Assembly: GCA_039028795.1 (NCBI GenBank)
Contig: JBCCHJ010000005.1
Location: 62,001-126,000 of the forward strand
Reading direction: 5' to 3'
Length of the DNA: 64,000 nucleotides
Source: Thermohalobaculum sp039028795
GTDB taxonomy: Bacteria; Pseudomonadota; Alphaproteobacteria; Rhodobacterales; Rhodobacteraceae
Each line of letters starts with the position of its first letter. The first letter of the stretch is position 1. A model generated the notes under the pieces. The model was given only the letters and a program-made list of their open reading frames with translations, searched no databases and had not been told where the DNA came from. Positions 1 to 8,221 of the stretch are shown here, piece by piece. The position numbers and the translations under genes are program-made.

Positions 1-439
1 GGCGCGTGAACGGAGCAGACTGGACCTGGGCAAAGAAGATCACGCCGTCGGGCTGAACCACGAACAGGCCGGGTTCCGAAAATACCTCGGGCTCTGTGCT
101 GCCGTCCCGTGCGGATGAGATATAGAGGCCCCAGTTCCGGGCCGTTGCCTCGTCCAGTCCGTATCCGATCGGCAGTTTCGTGGTTTCAATCTCGGCATGC
201 GTATCGCGGGCACGCTCTTCGCTGTCCATCGATACAGCAACCACGCCAATGCCTTGCTCGGCGGCCTGATCGATCAGCGCATCGATTTCCGTCATGTAGG
301 TCTTGCAGATTGGGCAGTGCTTCCCGCGATAGAAGACGACAATCGTAAAGCTCTGATCGGACTGTTCCGACAGTGTCCAGGTGCCGCCCTGAACCAGAGG
401 CACAGACAGGGCAGGGGCGGGCTTGGTGGGCAGGGCCAT
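1..439 (-). CDS. Peroxiredoxin-like (AhpC/TSA) protein, partial
   Basis: The frame opens with ATG at 439 on the minus strand and runs off the left edge, so the C-terminus is missing after 146 codons. It has a thioredoxin-type fold: a beta strand ending in VVFYRG, then a CPIC motif (Cys42 and Cys45), then the region VVAVSMDSEE typical of AhpC/TSA redoxins. A role in thiol-dependent peroxide or disulfide chemistry in the cytoplasm is inferred from the family; no signal peptide is seen. The neighbour at 679 is divergent and unrelated. The family is fairly sure; the substrate is not known. Confidence 0.75.
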   Translation of the reverse strand, partial: MALPTKPAPALSVPLVQGGTWTLSEQSDQSFTIVVFYRGKHCPICKTYMTEIDALIDQAAEQGIGVVAVSMDSEERARDTHAEIETTKLPIGYGLDEATARNWGLYISSARDGSTEPEVFSEPGLFVVQPDGVIFFAQVQSAPFTR

Positions 440-678
440 GGGGATCTCCGTTGAATGGAATTGTCGTACCTAACGTAGGAGTTCGAGACCCTCTTACTAT
501 CACCGCCACCAGAAAACAGATTTGTCCTGACGTTAAAGACGCATCGTCGCCGGGATCAGAAGTCTTGAACGTGTCGGTCCGCCGGGCTTCGGCGAAAATG
601 CGAGCCCCCAGGTTTTTTCACCCCTCGGCCATCCCCATATCCCTTTGATGCGTAAATAAGAGTGAGAGGAGGCTTTTC
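440..678. other. Divergent intergenic region
   Basis: This 239-bp stretch separates the peroxiredoxin-like gene (leftward) from the von Willebrand A gene (rightward) and should hold both promoters. The only clear element is a strong ribosome binding site (GAGAGGAGG) just before the ATG at 679. A T-loop-like string near 480 does not sit in a tRNA fold. Confidence 0.4.
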
Positions 679-1290
679 ATGCACATCTACGTTTTGATCG
701 ACCAGTCCGGATCGATGGCGTCCCGCTGGGTCGAGACGATCGGCGCTGTGAACGCTTACGCCAAAGGACTGATGCAGGACGCGCCGGAAGGGTTAACCTT
801 CAATATCGCGGCCTTTGACAGCGTGGAAGATTTTCGTTTCGTCGAACTCAGACGGGGCGTCAGACCGGAGGCCTGGACGGACATCCATGACGGCGAAACC
901 TCGCCCGGCGGCATGACGCCATTGTTCGATGCAATTGGCCGGATCTCCACCTGGGTCCACGAGGACACGCCAGCAAAGGCCGCCATCGCAATCATCACCG
1001 ACGGTGCCGAAAACAACAGCCGAGAGATCACGCGTCACGGCGCCAAGGCGATGCTGGACCGCATGCGCGGCAAAGGGTTCGATGTGGTCTTTCTGGGGGC
1101 CGATTTCGACGCGTTCCAAGAGGCAGCCGCCGTCGGCACTGCAATGGGTCAGACGCTCAATATGTCCGAGGGCAATTACTTTGCAGCAGCCTCGGCATTA
1201 TCCAAACGGACCATGGCCTACAGCTTTTCGGACGACAACAGTGCCGAATTTTCAGAAGCCGACCGCAAGGCCGCTATTGGAAAGAAGTAA
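679..1290 (+). CDS. von Willebrand factor A domain protein
   Basis: This 203-residue protein is almost entirely one vWA domain. The metal-ion-dependent adhesion site is intact: DQSGS at residues 8-12, a Thr in the GGMTPLFDAI segment and the ITDGAEN strand. There is no signal peptide or membrane segment, so it is probably cytoplasmic. Stand-alone vWA proteins of this size usually act as interaction modules for unknown partners. The start is set by GAGAGGAGG seven bases upstream. It converges on the MORN gene pair, but the sequence gives no functional link. The domain call is sure; the role is unknown. Confidence 0.85.
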   Translation: MHIYVLIDQSGSMASRWVETIGAVNAYAKGLMQDAPEGLTFNIAAFDSVEDFRFVELRRGVRPEAWTDIHDGETSPGGMTPLFDAIGRISTWVHEDTPAKAAIAIITDGAENNSREITRHGAKAMLDRMRGKGFDVVFLGADFDAFQEAAAVGTAMGQTLNMSEGNYFAAASALSKRTMAYSFSDDNSAEFSEADRKAAIGKK

Positions 1291-1300
1291 TACGACAGGA

Positions 1301-1327
1301 CAGCAGGGATCGTCACAGAGCCTGCTG
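1301..1327. terminator. Hairpin between convergent genes
   Basis: A 7-bp perfect inverted repeat (CAGCAGG at 1301-1307, CCTGCTG at 1321-1327) with a 13-base loop lies between the stops of the vWA gene and the MORN gene. No T-run follows on either strand, so a terminator role is only possible. Confidence 0.3.
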
Positions 1328-1353
1328 GGCAAACTAAGATCCGGGGTGGGCGA

Positions 1354-2778
1354 TCAGTTGTTGTTCTGCTCGCCCTCTTCATCCTCGGCGCGCGCATCGC
1401 GGCGGCCATCTACCCAGTAGCCTTTGAACTCGGCGCCTGACGCATAGGTCATGGTACCGAAGCCGTGCTGGCGGCCGTTTTCGAATGCGCCTTTATAGAT
1501 GTCACCATTGGCATAGCGGGCTTCGCCCTCGCCATGGATCTCGCCGTCTTTCCAGCCGCCGACATAGATGAAGCCGTCTTTCAAGGTCAGCTTACCGCTG
1601 CCCTGGCGTTTGCCTTCCAGGAAGTCGCCTTCGTAAATAGCGCCGTCCGGATAGGTGATCTTGCCCTTGCCGGCCTGTTGACCTGCGGTCCAATTACCCT
1701 CGTAGACGTGCCCATCTGCATAGGTCATCATGCCTTGGCCGTCATGTTTGGCATCGACGAACGTGCCTTCATAAACCGAGCCGTTGGCATATTTGGCTGT
1801 ACCCTGGCCAGTGATCACCCCGGCTTTCCAGTCGCCTTCATAAAAGCCACCGTCGGCATAGGTGATCTTGCCCTTGCCTTCCGGGGTTCCGTTGGCGAAT
1901 TGGCCTTCATAGGTTGATCCGTTCGGATAGGCGGCCTTGCCCTGGCCTTCGATCCGGCCTTCTTTCCAGTCGCCTTCATAGACATAACCGTCAGCGCCAG
2001 TGAACTTGCCCTTGCCGTCCCGGTCACCGTTCAGGAAGTCGCCCTCGTACTTATCGCCCGAGGCGTAGTTTGCGACGCCTTTGCCGTGGCGGTTCCCATC
2101 CTGGAAGTCGCCCTCATAGGTATCGCCATTGGCATATTTGGCATTGCCTGCGCCGGTGATCTGACCGGCTTTCCAACTGCCATTATAGGTGAACCCATCC
2201 GGCAGGGTGATGGTCCCATCGCCTTCGCGCAGGCCTTTGACGAACGCACCTTCATACACCGCGCCGTCGGGATAGGTGACTTTGCCGTTGCCTTCCTGGG
2301 TGCCGTCCACCCAGTCGCCTTCATAGCGATAGCCGTTTTCGCGCACCATGACGCCGAAGCCGTGGTGGGCCGAATTCTTGAAGGTGCCTTCATAGGTCAT
2401 GCCGTTTGGATAGACGGCCATGCCTTCGCCCTGGATCACGCCGTTGACCCATGCACCTTCGTAAGAGCCGCCATTGGCGTAGACGATTTTGCCTGCGCCG
2501 TCCGGCACGCCTTCTTTGAAATCACCCTCATAGACCGAGCCGTTCGGGAACTTTGCCTTGCCCTTGCCCTGGATGACGCCTTCGACCCATTCGCCGGCAT
2601 ATTCATAGCCGTCCGGGGCGGTATACGTGCCCTGACCATGCTGCTTGCCGTCTTTGAACTGGCCTTCATAGACCGCGCCGGAGTCGTATTCCTTGGTGGT
2701 GCTGTCACCTGCACTTTGCGCCGCGGCGATACCGCTGGCGGCAAGACTGCCGATGATCCCTAATGCAAGACGCTTCAT
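1354..2778 (-). CDS. Secreted MORN-repeat protein, 19 units
   Basis: The 474-residue product starts with a Sec signal peptide (MKRLALGIIG..., Ala-rich cleavage zone near residue 20). It then consists of 19 MORN units of the type YEGxWxxGxxxGxGxxxYxxG. The first aromatic of each unit falls at residue 37 and then every 23 residues to 451, with no insertion or deletion. Units alternate Phe and Trp at the fifth position, except that units 9 and 10 both have Phe. Units 11-18 resemble units 2-9, so the array holds a nine-unit block duplication. The acidic, Asn-rich tail ends in EGEQNNN. MORN arrays in eukaryotes bind lipids or proteins; the bacterial role is unclear. It follows its paralog by 60 bp, probably as one transcript. 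Confidence 0.9.
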   Translation of the reverse strand: MKRLALGIIGSLAASGIAAAQSAGDSTTKEYDSGAVYEGQFKDGKQHGQGTYTAPDGYEYAGEWVEGVIQGKGKAKFPNGSVYEGDFKEGVPDGAGKIVYANGGSYEGAWVNGVIQGEGMAVYPNGMTYEGTFKNSAHHGFGVMVRENGYRYEGDWVDGTQEGNGKVTYPDGAVYEGAFVKGLREGDGTITLPDGFTYNGSWKAGQITGAGNAKYANGDTYEGDFQDGNRHGKGVANYASGDKYEGDFLNGDRDGKGKFTGADGYVYEGDWKEGRIEGQGKAAYPNGSTYEGQFANGTPEGKGKITYADGGFYEGDWKAGVITGQGTAKYANGSVYEGTFVDAKHDGQGMMTYADGHVYEGNWTAGQQAGKGKITYPDGAIYEGDFLEGKRQGSGKLTLKDGFIYVGGWKDGEIHGEGEARYANGDIYKGAFENGRQHGFGTMTYASGAEFKGYWVDGRRDARAEDEEGEQNNN

Positions 2779-2838
2779 TTTTTAACTCCCCGTCTAACGC
2801 GGCTGTTTGCGCGCAGAGCGATCCCCTTATCATCAAGC

Positions 2839-3876
2839 TTATCCAACAAACTCACCATTTTGGAAGGTGCCTTCAAGTCGCGTTCCGTCGGGATAGCTTG
2901 CCACCCCTTTTCCTTCGATTTTGCCGGCCTTCCATTCGCCTTCATACACGAACCCGTCTGCGCTGGTGAATTTGCCTGAACCGTTGCGTTGGCCATTGGC
3001 GAACTGGCCAGTATAGACGCCACCGCTCTTATAAGCTGCGGTGCCCTGTCCGTCACGATTTCCGTCAACAAACGACCCTTCATAGGTGTCGCCATTGGGA
3101 TAGGTCGCCTTGCCGGTTCCGTTGATCTGGCCGCCTTTCCAGGCGCCGGTATAGACGAAACCGTCTTTCATCGTGATTGTGCCGTCTCCGTCACGCTCGC
3201 CGTTAACGAAGCTGCCCTCATAGACGGCGCCATCCGGATAAGTTGCCTTCCCGGTGCCGTTCTGCTGCCCTTCGGCCCACTCACCTTCATAGGTGAAGCC
3301 ATCTGGGCGCGTCGCTGTTCCATTTCCGTGATGTGCGGAATTCTTGAACTCACCTTCGTAACGCAGGCCATCGGCATAAACGGCGACACCGTCACCATTT
3401 ATCACACCGTCTCCCCATTCACCTTCATAGGTCGAGCCATCCGCGTAGGTGATCTTGCCCGTTCCGTCGGGCCGGCCATCTTTGAACGTGCCTTCATAGA
3501 CCGAACCATTGGGGAATTTTGCCGTCCCGTCGCCTTCGATTCGGCCGTCCACCCAATTGCCGGTGTACTCATACCCGTCCGGGGCCGTGTAGGTGCCCAG
3601 ACCATTTTGTTTGCCACGAGCGAAGCCGCCACTATAGACCGCGCCGGATGAAAATTTCTGGGTGATCGTGCCGCCAGACGCCGCGCTCAATTCCACTTCG
3701 GCATCGGTATCGGCGTTTTTGCCCGTTCCCGGCACGTTTGACGCAGTGGAATCGGCCGATGTCTGTGCGTTAGGGGTGCTGCTCAGCGACAACGTCTCAC
3801 CCAGGCTCAGATCGCCAGGAATATCGCAACCGGCGACCAAAATTGCAGTGCATCCGATACCTAAAGTCCGCATCAT
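2839..3876 (-). CDS. MORN-repeat lipoprotein, 12 units
   Basis: This 345-residue protein begins with a lipoprotein signal (lipobox LVAGC, lipidated Cys17), followed by a Ser/Thr/Asp-rich linker to about residue 75. Twelve MORN units then run at an exact 23-residue spacing from residue 81 to the C-terminus. The Phe/Trp alternation slips at units 9/10 just as in the downstream paralog, and unit 5 carries the same unusual KNSAHHG string in both. It is therefore a paralog of the first ten or so units of the 1354-2778 protein. It is likely tethered to a membrane facing the periplasm and co-transcribed with the secreted paralog. Function unknown. Confidence 0.9.
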   Translation of the reverse strand: MMRTLGIGCTAILVAGCDIPGDLSLGETLSLSSTPNAQTSADSTASNVPGTGKNADTDAEVELSAASGGTITQKFSSGAVYSGGFARGKQNGLGTYTAPDGYEYTGNWVDGRIEGDGTAKFPNGSVYEGTFKDGRPDGTGKITYADGSTYEGEWGDGVINGDGVAVYADGLRYEGEFKNSAHHGNGTATRPDGFTYEGEWAEGQQNGTGKATYPDGAVYEGSFVNGERDGDGTITMKDGFVYTGAWKGGQINGTGKATYPNGDTYEGSFVDGNRDGQGTAAYKSGGVYTGQFANGQRNGSGKFTSADGFVYEGEWKAGKIEGKGVASYPDGTRLEGTFQNGEFVG

Positions 3877-4070
3877 TCGTACTGGATCCTCTCCGGCTCC
3901 CTAAGGGAAAGCGCAATATCCGCGACACCTTACGAATGTTGCTCTTGGCTGACAACGCCTTAGTGCTGTTTCAATGCGCGGGACAGCAAGCAGCTATGAT
4001 ATTTGCGTTCTTGCCCGTTATTCGACCCGTCAATACAACGCAATACCGGAACTGAACAAGGCCAGATCAC
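3877..4070. promoter_or_regulatory. Divergent promoter region, MORN pair / nadE
   Basis: This 194-bp region separates the leftward MORN operon from rightward nadE and must carry both promoters. No operator-like repeat or riboswitch-like fold was recognised by eye. Confidence 0.4.
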
Positions 4071-5762
4071 ATGTCCACGCCCCAACGCCTGCGTATCGCA
4101 TTGGTACAGGCCAACCCGACCGCAGGCGATATTTCCGGCAATTTGGACCGGGCCCGCAAGGCTCTGGCCGATGGCGAGGCTGCGGGCGCAGACTTGGTGG
4201 TCCTGCCAGAGATGTTTCTGTCGGGCTATCAGCTTCTCGACCTTTCTGTACGTCCCGCTTTTCTGCGTGATTGCGCCGCTGCTGCCGAGATACTGGCCGC
4301 AGGGACAAAGGAAGGCGGTACCGCGTTGGCCATCGGCCTGCCGATCCCTGGGTCAACGACCGAGCCGGGTCAGGACCATGCTGGCGCCTACAATGCCGTC
4401 CTGCTGCTGCAGGATGGCAAGGTCAGGGCGACATTCCGCAAGCATCACCGGCCGAACTATGGCGTTTTCGATGAAAAACGCCTCTACCTAGAAGGCCCCG
4501 CACCCGGCCCGATCGAGATCAATGGCTGCCGCGTCGGCTTTCCCATTTGCGAGGATCTCTGGTTCCCGGATGTCGCGGAAACTCTGGAAGAGGCCGGGGC
4601 GGAAATTCTGATTTCGCCCAACGGTTCACCCTATCATCGCGGCAAGCACGATATCCGGATGGGCCACATGGTGGCACGCACGGTCGAAACCGGGCTGCCG
4701 GTGATCTATCTGAACCTGATCGGCGGACAGGATGATCAGGTCTTCGATGGCGGATCGTTCGCCTTGAACCCGGGCGGCAAGCTGGCAGCGCAATTGCCGT
4801 TCTTCGATGACCACACCCGGATCTTGGATGTGGCACAGATCGAGGACGGCTGGCAGATCGACGCGTCCGACCTCGCCCCGGTGCCCGAACCCTGGGCGCT
4901 TGATTACCGCGCCATGGTCGAGGCAACGAAAGACTATGTGAAGAAATCGGGCTTCTCGAAGGTCCTACTAGGCCTTTCCGGCGGCGTCGATTCGGCCATC
5001 GTCGCCACGGTTGCCGCAGATGCGCTGGGCCCTGAAAACGTGCGCTGCGTGCGGCTGCCCTCGAAATACTCCTCGGATCATTCGCTGAAGGATGCAGATG
5101 ACCTGGCGGGCCGCATCGGCGTGACCTGCCAGACGCTCGAGATTGCCGACGGCGTTCAGGCGATCGAAGACAGCCTCGCGCCGTTTTTTGACGGCCTTGC
5201 CGCCGACACGACCGAAGAAAACCTGCAATCGCGTCTGCGCGGGCTCTTTCTGATGGCGCTGTCGAACAAATTCGGCGAGCTGCTGTTGACCACTGGCAAC
5301 AAGTCCGAAATGGCCGTTGGCTATTGCACCATCTATGGCGACATGAACGGGGCCTACAACCCGATCAAGGACCTCTACAAAACCCGCGTCTTCGAATGTG
5401 CGCGCTGGCGCAATGCCGAACACCATCCCTGGATGAAAGGCCCTGCGGGCGAAGTGATCCCCCTGAACATCCTGCAGAAGCCACCCTCGGCGGAGCTGCG
5501 GCCTGATCAGACGGACCAGGACAGCCTGCCGCCCTATGACGTGCTGGACGATATCCTGCGCCAATTGGTGGAAGACCAACTCAGCACCGAGGAAATCATC
5601 GCCTCGGGCCATGACCGTGAAACGGTGGTGCAGGTGCAAAGCCTGCTCTACATCAACGAATACAAGCGCTTCCAATCGGCGCCTGGGGTGAAGCTGACCC
5701 AACGCGCCTTCTGGCTGGACCGGCGCTATCCGATTGTGAACCGGTGGAGGGATAAGAGCTGA
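4071..5762 (+). CDS. nadE: Glutamine-dependent NAD+ synthase
   Basis: This 563-residue two-domain enzyme makes NAD+ from nicotinic acid adenine dinucleotide, ATP and glutamine. The N-terminal nitrilase-type glutaminase has its triad at Glu47 (LPEMFLSGYQ), Lys124 (FRKHHRPNYG) and Cys160 (FPICEDLWFP). The C-terminal synthetase has the PP-loop SGGVDS at 303-308. Length fits the eukaryote-like, glutamine-using form. The last 22 codons (from 5697) are found again at 6418-6483 with 54 of 66 bases the same, so the present 3' end appears to have been replaced or duplicated during insertion of the next gene. The assignment is secure. Confidence 0.97.
   Translation: MSTPQRLRIALVQANPTAGDISGNLDRARKALADGEAAGADLVVLPEMFLSGYQLLDLSVRPAFLRDCAAAAEILAAGTKEGGTALAIGLPIPGSTTEPGQDHAGAYNAVLLLQDGKVRATFRKHHRPNYGVFDEKRLYLEGPAPGPIEINGCRVGFPICEDLWFPDVAETLEEAGAEILISPNGSPYHRGKHDIRMGHMVARTVETGLPVIYLNLIGGQDDQVFDGGSFALNPGGKLAAQLPFFDDHTRILDVAQIEDGWQIDASDLAPVPEPWALDYRAMVEATKDYVKKSGFSKVLLGLSGGVDSAIVATVAADALGPENVRCVRLPSKYSSDHSLKDADDLAGRIGVTCQTLEIADGVQAIEDSLAPFFDGLAADTTEENLQSRLRGLFLMALSNKFGELLLTTGNKSEMAVGYCTIYGDMNGAYNPIKDLYKTRVFECARWRNAEHHPWMKGPAGEVIPLNILQKPPSAELRPDQTDQDSLPPYDVLDDILRQLVEDQLSTEEIIASGHDRETVVQVQSLLYINEYKRFQSAPGVKLTQRAFWLDRRYPIVNRWRDKS
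5697..5762 (+). repeat. nadE 3'-end duplication, copy 1
   Basis: These 66 bases encode the last 21 residues of NadE plus its stop. Bases 5697-5734 are identical to 6418-6455; the rest differs mostly at synonymous sites. The two copies align without gaps and lie 721 bp apart. Confidence 0.9.
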
Positions 5763-5776
5763 AGGATGAAACAGGC

Positions 5777-6325
5777 TTGTTGCTGCTCGAGAAACGCGAC
5801 CGGGATCGCTTGACGAAGCAGACCTTTTTTTGCTTGGTCATGATCACATTTGGGGCTTTTGTGGTCTTTGATGATCGTACAGAGAACCGCCTGACCGACT
5901 TCGACGCTATCTATGGCTGGTTGTTGGTTGTGTTGTTTGGTTTTTACGCGCTCGACTATCTTCGCTTCTCGTTCTTTATGCCTCCGACTCTCAGTGCGAC
6001 TCGCGAAGGAATTTCGGTCAAGACGGATTTTAATCCCGCCTATGGGCCGATCAAATGGGAAGAGATCGCTGGGTTCGATGTTGTAGCAGGAGGTGAAGAC
6101 GAAGAAGATAAGCTCAGGATCTATATAGGTGAGCCAACGGCGGTTTTTGACCGACTAGGACAGTGGCCAAAGATTGCCCTCATCGACCGTGCGCTTTCGG
6201 ATCCGATTGACCTGCCGGGTCGATATTTTGGACGTCATGTAAGCGATGTGGCGGAAGATCTGGCGCGGCTTCGGCAGCAGCAGATCCAGTGCATCGAAGC
6301 GTATGATTTAAAAAATGGAAAGTAG
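5777..6325 (+). CDS. Two-TM membrane protein, STM3941/PH-like
   Basis: The start is uncertain. TTG at 5777 has AAGGA ten bases upstream; CTG at 5759, overlapping the nadE stop, is an alternative. The 182-residue product has two membrane segments (around residues 17-32 and 47-68). A soluble domain follows with the pattern ATREGISVKT...IKWEEIAGFDV and ends in DLPGRYFGRHVSDVAEDLARLR. This layout resembles the STM3941-type family with a PH-like C-terminal domain. Base composition is lower in GC than its neighbours: two 60-base stretches count as about 42% and 50%, against about 60% inside nadE. It sits between two copies of the nadE tail, so it was probably acquired. Function unknown. Confidence 0.7.
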   Translation: MLLLEKRDRDRLTKQTFFCLVMITFGAFVVFDDRTENRLTDFDAIYGWLLVVLFGFYALDYLRFSFFMPPTLSATREGISVKTDFNPAYGPIKWEEIAGFDVVAGGEDEEDKLRIYIGEPTAVFDRLGQWPKIALIDRALSDPIDLPGRYFGRHVSDVAEDLARLRQQQIQCIEAYDLKNGK

Positions 6326-6417
6326 CATTTGCACAAATGACCAGCATCTTGTCAACGAAATCCATTTTGAAGACCAAGAAAACCAATGACAGTGTCATTG
6401 AGAGTGCCCCGAGTGTT

Positions 6418-6483
6418 ACCCAACGCGCCTTCTGGCTGGACCGGCGCTATCCGATCGTCAACAGATGGCGTGACCGGTCGTGA
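6418..6483 (+). pseudogene. nadE 3'-end remnant, copy 2
   Basis: This 22-codon fragment encodes TQRAFWLDRRYPIVNRW-RDRS and a stop, matching the NadE C-terminus except one Lys-to-Arg change. It has no start codon of its own, and the bases upstream of 6418 are not nadE-like. Its TGA overlaps the GTG start of the next gene (GTGA), which suggests that this copy is the original junction between nadE and the gene at 6480. Confidence 0.88.
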
Positions 6484-6992
6484 GCAATACCGAGCCGTTC
6501 AAAGACCGGTTTGAATTCGCGGGCATGATCGCGGCCCATGCGATTTGGAGCATCGACGGCGAAGACGAACCACTGTGCACGATTGTGGCAGAGATGACGC
6601 CGGAAGGCGCCGCGAACATGGACCGGGTCGAACGCAACACCATCGCCGAAAGCGTGGCCTGGGCCGAAAACTGGTTGCAGCGGACCGATCACGATGCCCC
6701 GGCGCGGCTTTTGATTTATGATGGCTACGCTCCGATCGAGGACGATCCATCTGCAGATCGCGCCGAGGCCCTGATCCTGCATCTGCACAGTTTCGATCCG
6801 CCAGAGCCGCCGATGATCATCACGATCGCCTATGGCAGGGGTGATGACGCGGAAATTCACATCATCCGCGAAGGCTTTCATCTGGCCGATCAACAGGACT
6901 TGCCCCAGGATCTGGTCGACAGCTTTTTCGGCGGCATATCGCGGCATGAAGATGCAGCGCCGATTTGGGACAGGCCTCAGCCGGACCATTGA
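6480..6992 (+). CDS. Hypothetical protein, 170 aa
   Basis: GTG at 6480 overlaps the stop of the nadE remnant, so it was probably once translated by coupling to nadE. The product is acidic and soluble with no signal peptide or membrane segment. It contains the stretches FAGMIAAHAIWSIDGED, PARLLIYDGYAP and PPMIITIAYGRG, which look like an alternating beta fold. I do not recognise the family. Codon use looks like the host. The next gene starts 58 bp downstream, so it may belong to the same operon. Confidence 0.7.
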   Translation: MSNTEPFKDRFEFAGMIAAHAIWSIDGEDEPLCTIVAEMTPEGAANMDRVERNTIAESVAWAENWLQRTDHDAPARLLIYDGYAPIEDDPSADRAEALILHLHSFDPPEPPMIITIAYGRGDDAEIHIIREGFHLADQQDLPQDLVDSFFGGISRHEDAAPIWDRPQPDH

Positions 6993-7050
6993 CCCGGTGC
7001 GCTGAAAGTCGCAGATAAGGGCGCACTGTGTTCTACCTGGGAACCCCGAG

Positions 7051-7602
7051 ATGTCTCTGCGGTATTTGATGATTGTCCCGCTCTTGTTGGCGGCCTGCGG
7101 CGGTGGGCCGAAACTGCAAGGCACGGACGCGATTGATCAGACTTACACGGTTGCAGGGGGCAAGTTCGATGCGGGCGGCACGGTTCTGGTTGCCGCTGCC
7201 GCGCGGGATTTCGGCGGTCGTCTGGCGATTTGCGGCGCACGTCTTCAAGACAAGATCAACTCTTCGATCCCCGGCGCAGAAGAGGCCGTGCTGCTCTCGT
7301 CATATGTCACCGTGAACGGTGACACGGTGATGCGCGATCTTCGCAATCTCTCGCGCTTGTCGCTCGGCGACAACCTTACGGGGCGGCCCGCGAAGTGCTT
7401 TGTGACCGGGGACCGCTGGCCGGGCGGCTCGCCCGAGGTCGCTGTGCGTCTTCCGCGCCATCAGGACCGCTCAAACCGTCAAAGGGTTGTAACCTTCATG
7501 CCCTCTGATGAAGTGCCGCTCGTTATCCAACCGCCGCAGCCGACCGCTCCGGTGCCGGAACAACAGCCCAGCCCTGGCCAGTGGCAACGGTCAAGCTCTT
7601 GA
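7051..7602 (+). CDS. Hypothetical lipoprotein
   Basis: The 183-residue product begins with a short lipoprotein signal (MSLRYLMIVPLLLAAC, lipobox LAAC, Cys16). Its central part contains IAAARDFGGRLAICG-like and VTVNGDTVMRDL stretches and its tail is rich in Pro and Gln. No known domain was recognised. It lies in a run of same-strand genes (nadE to gltX) with short gaps, the next gene starting 22 bp downstream. An envelope location is likely; the role is unknown. Confidence 0.75.
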   Translation: MSLRYLMIVPLLLAACGGGPKLQGTDAIDQTYTVAGGKFDAGGTVLVAAAARDFGGRLAICGARLQDKINSSIPGAEEAVLLSSYVTVNGDTVMRDLRNLSRLSLGDNLTGRPAKCFVTGDRWPGGSPEVAVRLPRHQDRSNRQRVVTFMPSDEVPLVIQPPQPTAPVPEQQPSPGQWQRSSS

Positions 7603-7624
7603 CCCCTAAGTTCGCATCCCGGCA

Positions 7625-8221
7625 GTGACACGTGTCCCAAAGACCCGGACCCGCCTGAAAGAGACCGCCCCGGCAGAGGCCGTATTTCAAGCAGCCCCGG
7701 GGTCCAGACTTTTGGCGGCCGGGCTTTGCGCCATTCTGGCGATCATGTTCTTGATCCACCAGACGCAGATCGACGGGGCTGCCGTTCTGCTGCGCGCTGC
7801 CTCGTTCCTCATCGCTGCGATCTTCGCCATCTTGGCCTGGTACTTCTACAAGCGTGGCTCCCGTAAAGGTCCGGTGATCAAGATCGGCCCGGACGGGTTC
7901 GGCATAGCCGTGGGTTTTGAAGGCTGGATCGACGTGCCCTGGGATGATGTCGAGGCCTTCCGCTATTGGGAGCCGACGGGCCTGGCCCTTTTGGTCAAGA
8001 AACGCCAGTCGCGCTGGATTGGCGTGCTGCTGAACCGCAAATTGCCAGGGGCCGATTTGCCCTGGGATATCCGCTTCGAGATTTGGCTGAACACGTTCCA
8101 CAATCGCCCAGGCTTGTGCCTGCTGCATCCCTTTGTGACGGAAAACATCCTTGACGTTCTGCAAGCCTTCAAGGATCACGCGCCGAAACGCACCGATGAT
8201 TTTGAGTGGATGAAGAAATGA
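7625..8221 (+). CDS. Two-TM membrane protein, STM3941/PH-like
   Basis: GTG at 7625 gives a 198-residue protein with two adjacent membrane segments (about residues 30-45 and 54-76). A soluble domain follows, starting VIKIGPDGFGIAVGFEGWIDVPWDDVEAF. The order of two helices, then a Gly-rich strand and an I-W-D/E-D-I/V motif parallels the protein at 5777, although sequence identity is low. Its stop overlaps the gltX start (ATGA), so the two are translationally coupled. The family name is tentative and the function unknown. Confidence 0.7.
   Translation: MTRVPKTRTRLKETAPAEAVFQAAPGSRLLAAGLCAILAIMFLIHQTQIDGAAVLLRAASFLIAAIFAILAWYFYKRGSRKGPVIKIGPDGFGIAVGFEGWIDVPWDDVEAFRYWEPTGLALLVKKRQSRWIGVLLNRKLPGADLPWDIRFEIWLNTFHNRPGLCLLHPFVTENILDVLQAFKDHAPKRTDDFEWMKK

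Noticed and set aside
470..500. tRNA-like T-loop string (GTTCGAGAC)
   Set aside because: No matching T-stem, acceptor stem or anticodon arm could be drawn.
1465..3651. Long plus-strand open frames (1465-1917, 2086-2763, 2989-3651) opposite the MORN genes
   Set aside because: They arise from the repeated codon pattern of the MORN arrays, have no ribosome sites and give hydrophobic low-complexity products. The minus-strand genes have signals and known repeats.
4968..5702. 244-codon minus-strand open frame inside nadE
   Set aside because: Shadow of the high-GC nadE synthetase domain; no family-like sequence.
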